Assembly (NCBI GenBank): GCA_036924285.1
Contig: JAYKYS010000002.1
Location: forward strand, 7,502,001-7,566,000
DNA length: 64,000 nt
Reading direction: 5' to 3'
Source: Asterella californica
Taxonomy: Eukaryota > Streptophyta > Marchantiopsida > Marchantiales > Aytoniaceae
Shown here: positions 32,801 through 45,370 of the stretch, piece after piece
Position numbering within the stretch: position 1 is the first letter of the stretch
Layout: every line of letters starts with the position of its first letter
Translations under genes and position numbers: made by a program
Notes under the pieces: model-generated
The model's database searches: none
Told to the model about the DNA's origin: nothing
The model's input: the letters and a program-made list of their open reading frames with translations, nothing else

Positions 32801-35124
32801 ATGGGTTGACAGGTAATTGTTTCCCATTTACTCCGGTTCTTTTGTTTTGGCAAAAACGTCCTTGATCGTGTTTCATTCACTTCGCGTTTAATTTACTACA
32901 TAAAGTGGTCGGTATGATGATGAATTTGCAGTGATGACTGACACGTCCACCACACTGATGAATAAATACAATTGGATACGAAAACACGAACGCATTTGCG
33001 CGACGTGAATGTAGCTTTAGTACGGTGCCATTCCACCTATGCCAGCAGGTTAGACTTGATCGCGCTCCTGCGCCATTGGGCTTCCTTGAGCGAGCTCTTG
33101 CTCACGGCGCCTGTTTCATCAGGCTCTAGACAGGATACCATCGTAACACGTTGACGTGGAAAAAGAAGTGAAACACCATCTCTACGCGTTTCCTCCATAT
33201 GTGCTGTTCTAAACATGCAAAGTAGATCTCATGGCTATAGCTCACATGTTCTTTTCAAACATCGGCTTTATTTATAATTCTGGTAAACATAGTAGTACCT
33301 TTGAAGCATTTTTCTTGTAGTTCTATATCTTCAGAGTGTCCTTATAGACATGATAACAAATCAAAATTGAAAGTTTTAACTTCATGAAAAGTTCTTGATT
33401 CTTTTGCATCCTGGTTTGAAAGCAAGTTCATATTGGATACACATTACACTTTTCCAATCATGCATATTCATCCATAGCCAATTCTTAAGTTTTTCTCTTT
33501 TTCAAAACTTGTCCTCTTCCTTCCCTCTTGTTCAAGCCCTGTTAACTTGGACGAACTGAACGTTGGTTAGTTTAACAGGATCCTGATCTAATTTGCGACC
33601 TCTTCGATGCTCCTGTTTGCAGTCACCTCGACTTCTCTCGATTAGATGAATATATATTCTCTGTCAACCTTGGCGTTCCTCTCCCCGCTTGTCTGAGGTT
33701 CACCGGCTCCTCAATAAAGTATTCTAAGGCCGGTTGTTCCTCTGAGGTTTGGGTGACACCGTGTAAGTGTTTTTTTTTTCTATTCAGTAAAGTTCTCACG
33801 GGTGTGCCGTCGTCATTACCAAAAAGACCAACAAAAGAGAAAAACCCTCAAGTTGTATGCATTACATTCATTGTATCTACATATAGTAGCTATATTTTAT
33901 AAATTATTCAACACTGATATTTATTATTTATTCACTTAGGTCACAAGTTTAGGTTCTTCTCTTCACGGGTAATGGAAAATTAATAATTATTTCTCTATGC
34001 AATTTTTTAGAGCTCAGAGTCATTTTTACAAAGCTTACAAGAAGAAAAAACCAGAAAAAGCAAGGTGGGAACTTTGGGACGTTTAGAGCATGTCTAGCGG
34101 GGAGCGCTATATATATAGCGGAGCAGAACTAAATGTAGCATGGAAAGTCGTCTCGCCTCCGACTCCTGCGCGGGATTCCGGACCAGCTAGTTACGGATCT
34201 AGCTTTCTTCCACAGGAAGTGTTGTAGCTCCCACGATAATTTATCACTGTAGAGTAAGGACTCTAGGGCCATCAGTTCAGGTTACAATAGTGCTCAATAG
34301 TTCGTTTTTGCTCGCGGGTTGTTTCAGTTTCATCTAGTAATTGTAGTAGCCTTTGCAGGAACTTGTTTCCCATGTTCGCTTCCGGTATGCCTGTATATAG
34401 GGCGGGGAAGTGCTATTGGCTGCATAGGAAGGTCCCGGGGTGTTCGCGGGCTGCCTCCGGTCCTTATAGACTTTCCCGGATGCTTGGCTGTATGTCCGTT
34501 CTCCGGACTATTCTTCGCTATCTAATAAATTTCGGTGGGCGTACTGTCGCCTTTTAAAAAGAAATGAAAAAGAAGCACCACGAACAGGCTAAAATTTTTC
34601 CCCTGTGTTGGCATAAAAGAGATGCTATTTCTAACGAGTTTCCACAAGGAGTAGTATCTGCTACGTACCTGAAAAGGCTGCGTGAGAGGGAAAACAGACT
34701 GATGACGGCATTTGAATTCGAGTTTAAACTTGGGGGTTAAATATGACCCAACATTTAGCGGAAACTGTTCCGACGGAAACGACCGTACACTAAAAGCGTG
34801 CGAAGATACCAAATCCGATAGTAGTCAAGATATTGGCGCGCTCGGTGGGGATGTTCAATATATACTTTCTAAATAGAAATATTTTCTGTAAAATTTATTG
34901 CAGACGAGAATAGAGAAAACACGAGAAACAGCAGGCGATGGTGTAAATTATATTATATACTTAATTTTTATTTTTTAAATGAGGATGCTCTTACACACAT
35001 TCAGATATGAATTTTACGTCGTGTACGTTTCAACCAAACTGTTACCCACTTTCTTTCTCTTCTCTGTCGCTCGAACTTTCCCTTCTCTGTCTCTTGCACA
35101 ATTGCTTCTCGTTTTCGTTGGTCT
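29891..35124. other. Intergenic with repeat debris
   Basis: No supported gene. Two segments near 31860-32200 and 32280-32530 share GGAGTRTTACGACTTC and CATACMAAACTAT-ATTC-ATAAACTA words, suggesting a diverged direct duplication of about 420 bp. A 30-bp perfect palindrome lies at 31768-31797. TATATATAT within a 16-bp palindrome at 34105-34120 and AATAAA words near 33713 and 34525 hint at retroelement LTR debris, but no LTR pair was found. Confidence 0.4.
31768..31797. repeat. Perfect 30-bp palindrome
   Basis: ACATAGTTTGTGAAC is followed directly by its exact reverse complement, with no spacer. The related word GTGAACGATC occurs about 20 bases upstream. Confidence 0.9.
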
Positions 35125-35392
35125 TTCCTCGACTATTGATCGCTTGTTGTGGAAAGAGAAAGATAGAAACGATATTGCGGACTGTGAAACTGAAAACGCC
35201 ACGAGCGAAGCGGCTCCAAAAGCTTGCGTTAAGACGAGTGAGTTTTTGGAATCGCAGGGTGGTTCCTCGACTATTGACAATGAGTTGTGAAGAGAAAGAT
35301 AAGAATGATGTTGCGGACTGTGAACCGAAAACGCAACGAACGAAGAGGTGCTCCAAAAGCTTAGGCTGGGACTGGTGAGTTTTCAGAATCGC
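35125..35392 (+). repeat. 138-bp tandem duplication
   Basis: Copies start with TTCCTCGACTATTGA at 35125 and 35263 and share AAAGAGAAAGATA, TTGCGGACTGTGAA, GAAAACGC and GCTCCAAAAGCTT. They differ by several substitutions and small indels. A plus open frame reads through part of both copies, but no family was recognised. Confidence 0.85.
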
Positions 35393-36938
35393 TTTGGTTT
35401 TAAACTAGACGCGGACCAGATTGGATTCGTGAGCGCTTCAAGCGATATCTTTGATGTAAACTGATCGATTAAGTCTAAGTTCTTCACTTCTTGGAATTAG
35501 AATTTCTCTGAAGTTCTCTCACTCGCGTTCCTTATGTGTAAGAGCGATGGTGGTGTCCTTTGCCAGAGTATTAATACTGACTTCGAGGGTTTTCTTCCCT
35601 CTTGTTCTAGTTTTCCGAATTTTGTTCTTCTCTTCTTTCCATATCGGGAGATGAGCCCGTAGTGACCTTGTAAGAGAAATCGTTTGTCCTCCAGAGAGAG
35701 ACGTTTTGTTGTGGTTGATAATGCACACGAAATGGTTCAGTTTCCCGGCTAGACTCTCGACTCGTTTCTTAGATCGAGAAATGGCTGTTGGTTACATACG
35801 AATGCCGTCTTAATCTAATGTTACCCAACGAAGATTATCTTGAGTTTTCCCTTGCACTTTGTCTTGTGCTTCCTAGAACTTGACTTGCTTGTCGATCGAT
35901 ACAATTGTTGTGATGAATACCAATGGGGACTTCACTGTCGGCTCAGACGCTGTAGAGAGTTTCAGCTTGAGAAACCTTTCTGCAGTTTCAACCAGAATTC
36001 AGTCCGAGACGAATTTGTAACGTGCTTAGCCCAGTTCAGTGTCAACCTAACCCAGTGACTGCCAGACTTGATGATTTCTAGCCATATCTTGCCAAGCATG
36101 ACTGCCACAAGATGGCAATGTGGCAAGAATACTGTATTCCGCTTTCCTCCTACATTAATACATTGAAGTACAATTCAAAGTTATCATTATAATGCTGTTG
36201 GATTTTGATATGATATAAGCTAGTTCTTGCAAGTGAAATTACCTTAACTTGACTTAGAACGACATATGGAAATTGAGTGGCTCCTCTGATCGTTGAGGAT
36301 CAAGAAAACCGTGCAGAATTCTACATGGCTCATCAAATGAACCATCAAATGAAACGACCGTGTCTGCTTTGAAACATCGTTTCTGTTTGATTTTCATTAA
36401 CAAATTATGTTACTTAGTGTATATATTTGTGCTAAGCATACTTGAAAGAATCTTCAAAGCACAAAGAGTCCTTGAATCTCCTTTACGAAAAGTTATCTGA
36501 TGCTAACTCTCTCAAGTATTACAGTAAGAGTAGATTGCTTAGCAATACTCTCAAGCTGTTGCTATTCTTGTGATTTACAACAACATGCTTTCTTCTTGTT
36601 TTTTTACTAGTCCTCCTTTTGATGCTCATGGTGTTGTGAGTTCTTTGTTAATAAGCTTCACTCTTTAAAGGTATTTTTTATACATAAATTTTAGCGAATA
36701 TGGTTCATCATTCTTTTCCTTTATGCAAAATATTTCAAGCAAAGTTTATAGATGTCCCTACAGTAGACACATTTGTTGATAATGAGATTGTCACACAAAT
36801 AACTTATTCGAAAAAAAATGAATATGTTAATAGACCTTCAGTGGCAACTGTGATTTTTCTTGGGAAGTATAGTAGGCCAGTAAAGTATGAAAGGCATGTC
36901 ACCTGCTTGGTTTAGTAATGGCTTTGTTCACACAATAC
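35393..36938. other. Intergenic
   Basis: Open frames of about 70 codons at 35840-36058 and 36700-36915 have no motif that I recognise. Nothing else was found. Confidence 0.35.
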
Positions 36939-37000
36939 ATGGCCTTGTAACGAGTTTAGTGCGTTACTAAACTAACGCACCAAACTCATTACAATGCCAT
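36939..37000. repeat. 28-bp imperfect fold-back
   Basis: Arms 36939-36966 and 36973-37000 pair with three mismatches around the 6-nt loop CTAAAC. It resembles the fold-backs at 29532 and 52851 in size but not in sequence. Confidence 0.8.
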
Positions 37001-37879
37001 GAATTGCATGACACTGTTGTTAAGGATGCTGTTAAGCATTACATAGTTGAGTAGTGTTCTTTGATAGTGACAGACATTTCTATCTATAATCACCTTAGTC
37101 ATGAAAAGACTCTTTCTTGTCTATGTTCACTCCCAAAGGTATGTATTCACGATAATGTTGCAAGCCGGACTTGGAGCACCTTCATTAGTATTAGTGTGAG
37201 TGAATGAAATTTTCCATTCACATTAATAAAGGTAATAGCGTAATTAGTGTCATACATATTAATTTCTACTACACTTTATATGAGGTGAGCAGAAAAATCT
37301 AGGACTTGTCCCTTTTTCTCTCACGGAGAAAAACCATGTTTGCAACTTTTTACAGTATTTCCGCTATCATAACTTTTAACTGGAATTCTGTTGAATCTGC
37401 TCGTTCAATTCCTGTATCAGTTCTCTCAGAAATGGCTTTCACAAAATTACCTTCCAATATTCAAAGACACTTAACTTCTGTTCGTGATTTTAAGTAAACG
37501 TTATTGTGATCACTATTTTGACATGATGATTTTGTTTTTATTATATCTAAATTTTGCATAAATACTGCCATTCTATCATGTTTCCTGTTTTACACCTGTA
37601 AGGTGTAAGATCAGGAAAATTAAAACCACACCGTAATTAGTCATACACATTCATTATGCACTCACCAGTAATTAGAATACACACTCGGTCTGGTAAAAAG
37701 TTTATTTATTTCGGTTCTTTCTACAGTTTCTTCATGTTCTTTATCTGTGTTCCTTATCTGTTGAGAAGCCCTCGAGTACTATGTATCTTTTTCACTTACA
37801 TCATATATATATATAGTATCATTGATTCCCCTTCAGTTCCCTAACAGCTGTGTATATGTGTACGTGATTATGAGAGAAG
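37001..37879. other. Intergenic
   Basis: AT-rich; a 63-codon plus frame at 37306-37497 has no recognisable domain. A short interrupted fold-back surrounds GGTGTAA at about 37580-37616. Confidence 0.35.
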
Positions 37880-37932
37880 AGACAAGTCAAGCTAGACAAA
37901 TCTATTGGGGTGGTGATCAAGCAAATTTCTGC
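37880..37932 (-). mobile_element. Solitary MULE-type terminus (relic right end)
   Basis: The sequence TTGGGGTGGTGATCAAGCAAATTTCTGCG is, reversed, almost the left end of the small element at 46413 (CAGAAATTTGCTTGATCAC...CCCC). A weaker second box lies about 30 bp further in. No left partner was found upstream, so this is probably an element that has lost its other end. Confidence 0.5.
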
Positions 37933-37936
37933 GTAA

Positions 37937-38110
37937 TTAAACTAGGTATTGTGCTATAGCTCGACCACAGTTTGAATGATAAGAACGTGGTAGGCATTAA
38001 ACTTGGTATTGCGTTGTAGCTCGACCACAGTTTGAATGAGAAGAACGTGGTAGATTATCAATAACTGGGCATTGTGTTGTAGCTCGACCACACTTTGAAT
38101 GAGAAGAACG
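37937..38110. repeat. Tandem repeat, three copies of 60-63 bp
   Basis: TAGCTCGACCACA-TTTGAATGA-AAGAACG occurs at 37957, 38017 and 38080 (periods 60 and 63), preceded each time by GGTATTGYG-like sequence. Both periods are multiples of three, and a minus frame reads through all copies, but nothing else suggests coding. Confidence 0.85.
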
Positions 38111-38501
38111 AACGAGGAGTACGTAAATGAATGAGTAAGTAAATTCTTCTTTCCTACGTACGTAGCCGACGAACAACTCCTTTGTACGTCTCTTTCTGTT
38201 CGTCGAGGAAGAAATGAAGGAATGGAAACCGAGCGAGTGATCCGATCGTGCGCCGAAGGAGAAGTCAGGAAGCGCTTCCATTGTTGAACCTTGTGAACGG
38301 CCGCCGCGCGGTCAGATTGCAGAGAAATTTCTGAACGCTCGCGGAGTAGGAATCCAGTCAGACAAAAAGGCTGCTGAGTATCTGACAGCCGCTGGACTGC
38401 AGTGAGAGAGAAAAGAGGTTGATTGATCGTTGATTGGCTCGAACAAGAATCGTGAAGCACAGTTCTGCAACGAGGAAGAACGAAGTCGCAGAGGTGACTC
38501 T

Positions 38502-40203
38502 ATGGAAGCGCCTTCAGGATTTCAGGCGCGTCTCCAAGAAATGACCGATACGCTGCAACAGCGAAAGCAACTTCTAAAGGTATATGATGGAAAAGTTCCT
38601 AATAAGATGAAATCTCATTATATGCGCACGTTGATGCTCATATTGGGCGATGCCTGAAGGAGGGACAACGTCTTAATGACGGTCAATAATATTTGGAACT
38701 GGTAAGTTTAGAAACACGAATCAAAGGACGAAACGTTCAGATTTGTACGTGCTGTCGCAGCTGTTGTCCGCTTTCCTACAGCATTTGAAACTAAAGTTGC
38801 GAGCAATCTGGTATTCGGCCAACTGTTCAGGCAGAGAAGGAGTTGCACAGCGCAAGAAGAAGAGCTCTCCAGGATGCAAATGCCAGAGTCGAGCAAACTC
38901 AGCGACTGACTTCTGATATGAAGAGTAAGACGGAGAAGATTTCCATTGAAATCAGTCGTCTTGAGAGGGCGAGGGGCGCAGCCCACGTTGAGCTTGAAGA
39001 TATTTTATATAAGATTAGGTATGTCAGGATCTGATAAAAGTTAACTAAAGCTTATATTTCTCATAGAAGTTTACATTCTAACCGAAAGGGCAAGCTGATC
39101 ACCACGCTCTGCTTCATCGTTGTCAGACAAACGGCTGAGCAGGTCATTGAACTGGAGCAGGAGAAAGAAGCGACGTCCAACTTCTACGAAAAGAATAACG
39201 AAGAAATGGGGAGTTACGAGAAAAAGTTCCAGGAGCAGAATTCAAGTCTCGAGCATGAGATCGACGAACTCCAGAAACAATATGACGAGGTGAGGGGGGA
39301 ATGAAGCTGGTTGTGATTTGGCTCGTGAGTTGTAGGCTCTGTTTCTATCTCTGCTCTAGTACACACGCTTTTTGCCGTACCGAGAATGCGCCTGTCAGTG
39401 CTTGTTCAGTCTTCGCCTCCAAGAAAATTCCAGCGAGCCCCGCCTGGTAATACTTAGCCTTAAACCAGAAGGATGGAAGTCAGATCAGCACACCTCACAT
39501 CGAAAGGGTCGTCTGAACCTTGATCGCGCTGATGCCGGTCTAAGAGCACTAGCGGCGAGCAGGCGAAGAGAGCATTCACAAGGAACGTTGCAATAATTCT
39601 CAACGAAGGTTCCAAAAAGATACGATCTCTTGCACATCAGGTACTTGGTGCAGGTTTCCAACAAAAGAGTGATCATAACCTTTTTGTGACAGCTCAAAAG
39701 AAGCGAGTCCGAGAGGAAGAGGCAACTACGTGAAGTTGAGGCCGCCATCGTGGAGGAGGAGGAGAAGCGACCACAGCTGGCTGCCACGAAGGAGGAAGCC
39801 ATACACGATATTGCCTCCAACTCGATCAAAGTGGAGAAAATGGAAGCAGCCTTACAAGAATCTGTCAAAGAAACAAAGAAGAAACAAGTAGAACTTGAAG
39901 GGACTTTAACTGTAAGAAGAAACGAAGTAATTTCCTTGCAAGAACAGAACCAGTACTGGGAAAACCACGTTTTTCAACGCGTTCAGTCACGTACTCAAAT
40001 GCAAAGGTAAGCAGCTGAGTCTCTACAGAAACATCTATGGTGCGTGAGTTCGTTCATGCTTCTTTGTATATATCCGACATAAAACGAGAAAGTCGGTACT
40101 CCCAGTACCAAGCTGAAAGATTAAATGGTAAGCTTTTTCCTGCAGGGACTTGGAGGCGCTAGAGAACAGAATAGCCCGCACATCAAAGGCTTTGTACGGC
40201 TGA
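38502..40203 (+). CDS. Coiled-coil protein of unknown function
   Basis: Predicted CDS join(38502..38579, 38831..39018, 39127..39289, 39693..40006, 40146..40203), 266 aa. All introns are GT-AG and the phase is continuous to a TGA at 40201. The start is MEAPSGFQARLQEMTDTL and the end RDLEALENRIARTSKALYG. Almost the entire protein is charged heptad-like helix rich in Glu, Lys, Arg and Gln, so a long coiled coil is expected. No signal peptide or membrane segment is present. I do not recognise the family; cytoskeletal, centrosomal or flagellar coiled-coil proteins are possible, but nothing in the sequence decides. It converges on AP5B1 with about 1 kb between stops. A small extra exon between 38580 and 38830 cannot be excluded. 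Confidence 0.72.
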
Positions 40204-41232
40204 CAGCTGGTTTTTCCAGGAATCCCAGCATTACAATGGATTGGGAAAAGAGAAACCCGGTGTATATATAAGTGCGCGTAGAAAGCTAAAGGATGTGCAG
40301 GGTGGTGCCAGCTACCGTTATGATCCTTCATGATTCGGTTCAGGCTCCATCAGGTCCTGTCCTGTACTTTTCACGTTCTGCAGTACTTCCAGCAGCAAGA
40401 GTCCTGCCAGTCCATACCGTGAACGTTACACCTGCAAATTCTGTACCAATATGGCGGTGGTAGAGCGCAGCATATTGCCAGTACAAGCTCGGTCGAAGGC
40501 CATGATCATTCTCCAACTACGGAAAAGTACACCTGACGATGGGGCTGCATTCAGTGAGCTGATTGTGGACTTGTACGGCTGGGGAGGACACGGCTTCGGA
40601 AACGACTTGCTTCAACTGAAATACAATTAGAATCTTAGCAAAGAGAACGCCGACGATAATGCACCTTGGGTCTGAACTTGGGTAACGGGAAGAATGTGGA
40701 TACATCACCCATCCTACATGCTGAAAGCAAGTTTTCAGGTTCATGAGTAAACGTTCAGGACCGATACAGAAAATCTAATGTATATCGAACAAAATAAATC
40801 CAGCCATAGGTGTAGCTTAAGCCCTACTCGAGACACAGTAACACGAGAAACTCAGTGTCAACTAGCAGAGGACATATCACATGCTCGACTGTATGGTGGT
40901 AAACCACTGTACACTTCGGAGACATTTAGAGCTCTGATACACCAAGACGCGAAACACATGCCATTCTCTACACTCTTTATGGATATGCACAGGTGAACGA
41001 GAGAAGATATGAAACTTCCTCCTGGGCACTTAGTCAGAAAGACTGCTCGCCTATATGATCTTCCCGATAGATATAATATCTTTCCGATAGTCCTCTCACA
41101 GGCAACAAATGCTAACGGATACGTTCTGAAAGACGATGTATAGACAGGATATATTAGTATCACAGAACAAGGCACCACGTCGTCAGAATCAGTCTTACAA
41201 GCAAGCACGGCAGGAGGAAACGAGAGGACACT
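40204..41232. other. Spacer between two convergent genes
   Basis: On plus, a frame from about 40753 to 41142 is interrupted by only one stop near 40996 (ETQCQLAEDISHARLYGG... then REDMKLPPGHLVRKTARLYD). It may be a decayed coding fragment; I cannot assign it. Confidence 0.35.
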
Positions 41233-44200
41233 CTAACGTGCCGTTGTCAGTGCTTCTAAAAATTCATCCACATGCGCCAGGCATGGCCAATAATCAGTTC
41301 GAATTCGAACCAATGTGGAGTAATCTGCTACTTCCATACGCAAAAGCAGATGGTACCGCGGGGGAAGAAATATGAGGATCAGGAAAGTGCCCAAACCACT
41401 GTTGCTACCCTCTTCTAGTGGACTAAATCCGCCATCGATTTTCTCTCTGGGATCTAATTGCAGTGCCAACTGATTGTTTGCGTTCGTCTGCGGTGAGCCT
41501 ACTTCAGAACCACTCACTCGACCACCAGCCGATCTAGAAGGACTGCCCGCTTCCTCCTGCCATAGCACATCATCTGAGATCCCCCCATCCTTCGTCATGG
41601 CAATCAAAGCGTCCCCATTGACAGCAACAACAAAACGTGCTAGGTGCTGCTCGACTGCCCCGACCACTCTGTCCACCTGGGCTTCGATGAGCTTCACAGA
41701 TTCAGACCCTTCAATGACCACTTCGTTCAAGCCACCTTTCAAGGAGAAAGTCTCCGTCCCGAGTCTTCCAGCCGCACTGCACGCCTCCCATAACGCTTGG
41801 TACAGCTTGAGAAGGTACTCATTAATACTGTCAGGCAACGAAACCTCCCCTGGTATGGGTGGTTTCACAAAAAGGTCCTCTATACCAACTGGGATGCTGT
41901 CTATTCGGCCCTGGACCCCACGCCCTTCTTCGTCACTGAATACTACATGTGCATCGACGAGAGTTGGAACAGGTTGTCGTGGTTCCAAATCTATATTGAC
42001 AAGCTCATGAAGCATGTGGGAGTCTTCAACAGCAGTTTCAGGGACTGCAAGTGTCGTGTCCCTTGAGGACTGGCCGTTGTCTTCAGGACGCAACTTCTCT
42101 TTACCTTTTCGATCTACATCTTGAGATTCCCTTCTGTTGGTTGAAGAACTAGGATTAAGAGGACCCTGCTGACTCTTCTGTGGACGTTCACTAAGAAGGA
42201 ACGGTACACGAACTTTTGGAATTGGTCCATACAACCCAGTAGTTGTGAAGGTCAAAACTACGGCATAGATAGCAGGCCAGGAGTCTGGAAGCGTAGAAAA
42301 AGAGCTGGAAGATGGAAGGACTCCACCAGATTCTGACTCTCCCAAAACTCTGTGTCGTTCTTCACCTTGGAAGATCAACATGCAAGGAACAGCAATTTTG
42401 AGGCCCGGACCACTCAAGAAGTCAGGAATTTGAGAGAAATGTCTTCTCAGGATTAAGATGACCTCGGAGGTTCTACTGTCCATAACCCGCAATGCTGACT
42501 TGGATGGAATCGGAGAGGAAAACTCCTCCTCAGCATCGACTGGTACCACGGTCATTACGGCAGGGACCAAAGCATCAGATACGGGGGGCTTCTCTATAAG
42601 GGGTAGTTTCTCCTTGTTGCCAACGCTTTTGGTCCGAAGAACGTCACCAACCTCCTCATCTAGGGCCCCAGTACTTTTCGCCTGGAATACATCATACAGC
42701 ACTAGCGACCAGGAATGGCGAACGAGTAATGTAGTGAGTCTGTTGAGATGGATGTAAGCGGCGACCAGTGGAGATTGCTTGTGGCCCTGGTAGGATGGAG
42801 GAGATGGTGATCTAAGAAGAGAGGAGACTTTTGACGACTGTGGGGCACTGGCTTCCTCTACGCGCTCATCTCCATAATTCAATATATACCGTAGTCTATT
42901 TCCTGGTACACTGATGAGCATCCGCAAATAGAGCCTGCAAACAGAACAGACCGACATGATCGTGTCAAATGAACCTTCTGAAACACAAAAAATGACTCAA
43001 CACTTTAGCAAGCGCTACTCCCGTCTAAAACACTGAACAAGGAGAACTACACAACGATCCTTCCACTCGCAACAAGACAGCGCACAAAGTATGCATCTCA
43101 CATAGAATCAGAACAGCGAAACATCACTCTGTGAATCGGCCAAGCAGTCTAAGTATCTAACAACCCACATCGAGGGGAACAAAAACTAAAGCATCTCCCA
43201 AGGAACAACAGAATTTGTGTTGTATCTTTGTCCGCCATGTTCACAAATACGATTAAAGCATTCAATTTCCTTGTTGCTACTACTGGAGACTGCTGATGAG
43301 CGAACACAAGAACGAAACTATACCTCGCTGTGTCGCGCACTTCTAGGTCAGGGAAGTAGAGACAAAGAAAACCCAACAACTGAGCAAGAGTGTGGAAACA
43401 TCTTGAGCTCCGGTGGTTCAGAAGAACAGTTCGGCATATTCCCAGTACTTGAATAGCTCGACTCCATAATAAACAATCTTCATCGGTACCGCTTTCTTCA
43501 ACTCTCGTCCTGATGTAGACTGTGAGTTTCTTGACTAAAGCACCTGGAGGAATATCGCTGTTCTCAGCAATCTTCTCGAAGAGAGGGAAGTATGAGGACA
43601 GTTGACGATCCGCTGGCAACATGGGCAGCAATTCTTCATTGAAAGCTCGAAGAAGAGTCTCACCAAGTTTGCGGTGAACATCGCAAGACATGAGGCGATC
43701 TAGAAGAGCCAGAAGACTGGGCACCAGTTTCCGCTTTTTCTTGGCAATGTCAACAAAGATACCCTGAAGCGACTGAAACAATGAGGACTGTATAAAACTG
43801 GCCAGATCAGCCATGTGTCCTTTGCTTCTTGCATGTGGAACTGACGCTGTAAGAAACTTATGGAAGATGTGGAAAGCTAGCCTGGTCTCGGTGCTCCACG
43901 GTGGCAACCAGGTGTACGATGAGACGCAGAGCAAACCTTCACGCAGTACCTTACTAGATGATAAAGCCTCCACATTCATGTTGCCATTACCTTGGACTGA
44001 TCCCTTTTGTTTGTCAAGAGCAACTGCACTCTGAGCAAGAGCCCCCAACTTTGCAGCTTTTAGGGACAGAGGATCGAAGACCAAAGGGTACAGTCCTTTG
44101 GCATATGGAGCTAGTATTGACAACCTTCTCTGCTGACTATGGAGAGCATCAATTCCAAGCAGCCAGTGAACACCCAAGAGACGGAATGGAAGAGACTGTG

Positions 44201-45370
44201 AGCTCTCTCTAGATAGTGCAACGAGCCTTCGCAAAATGGCTCCTTCATCACCGTCGAAAGACTCTATGAAATGACTGTAAATTGAAAGAACTATGTGGCA
44301 AAGTACAGGACTATAGCTGTGGAGAAGGCTTGAAAAATGGTGCTTCAGCAATGAACCAGAAAGTTCCAGTGCTTTGTAGATTTTAATCAAGCTTGACACA
44401 AAGTCAAGCATTCCAACAGTGGTGAGGAGTTGTGGACGCTCCCAGAGAAAGGCCACCACCTTGCGGAACTCCTTCAGATTACCTGCGGAACGTAATCACA
44501 AGTGACGATGAGTTACTACCTCCAGAAAATTATTCAGCAACACGTGTATAGCAACATATATCACTCTGTAGTCTAAAGTTCCAAAGATCGAGTATAGTTA
44601 CCTGGTGTGAGTTCTCGAGCTGGGATGGAATCAACCTCTTTCCCTGGGGTGGATGATACCAGGAAGAAGGGCACAGAGAATGGAACTAGTGGTGCAGCGC
44701 TTTGTAGTATTGGCAAGTAGTTATTTGATTTTGATCGCACGGTATACATTTTGCAAGAAAGGTTCTCCATGATTGTCGTGAGGAGAAGAATATAGTTCTG
44801 GTTCACGTGAGTTCTTTCGTTCCAGCACAGAAGGTGAAGCTGCCCAACACATCCGTATAGTAAACAAGGGTACGCCATTTCGAGCTCTCTTAAGCAATCG
44901 CATGCTAATCCTCTAAGTTGTCGGTCTTGCGTATAGTTCGGACGGTTGATGTACACGAGAAAGAGCTCGACTAACGATTCCAACTTCTCTAGAGCAGTGT
45001 GCAGCACATCAGAGACTATTGCTACCGTTGTTGCCATCACCATCATATGCTCCTTCAAAGAGTTTGTCATGATAACTCCATCTACCGGAGCTTGGAGCAC
45101 ACTGCGCAAGTGCTCTAGGATGGTCGTCATTCCTGGAGCTATATCGGATCCAAGAAGAACTTCCGAATTTTCTTCAATAAATACAAGAAGCTGGGCTTTG
45201 ACTGAAAACTCCTTCCTCGTAATAGTCTGTAGAGCATGTTCCACCAACGAAAGCCCTGGCCATAAATTCAACCATTTCTTCTGCAGATCTGCTGATATCC
45301 TAAAATCCGACATCACTTGTTCCCAGTCCTGCAGAGACAGGACCTTCCCAGCTCCGCCCTTGTCTGCCAT
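41233..45370 (-). CDS. AP5B1: AP-5 complex subunit beta-1
   Basis: Predicted CDS complement join(45370..44602, 44482..43324, 42934..41233), 1209 aa, two GT-AG introns in phase. The ATG sits in an ideal ACCATGGC context. The N-terminal half is alpha-solenoid (MADKGGAGKVLSLQDWEQVM..., FLWERPQLLTTVGMLDFV). It is followed by RLYLRMLISVPGNRLRYIL, a long disordered Ser/Pro/Glu linker, and the C-terminal appendage ending GTFLILIFLPPRYHLLLRME, then VRIRTDYWPCLAHVDEFLEAL. This fits plant AP5B1 in order and length. AP-5 is a clathrin-independent adaptor that works with SPG11/SPG15 on late endosomes and lysosomes to return cargo to the Golgi. The few introns for so long a gene are notable. The next gene upstream, RGP1, acts in a related route. 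Confidence 0.93.

Noticed and set aside
32542..32880. Organelle-derived insertion, because a plus frame (VLPLFGAVVAGPFGSFF) faintly recalls a membrane subunit
   Set aside because: The similarity covers only a few residues, the opposite frame is equally open, and no organellar gene order was found.
34105..34120. CGCTATATATATAGCG as a core promoter
   Set aside because: It is a TATA-containing palindrome, but no gene follows in either direction.
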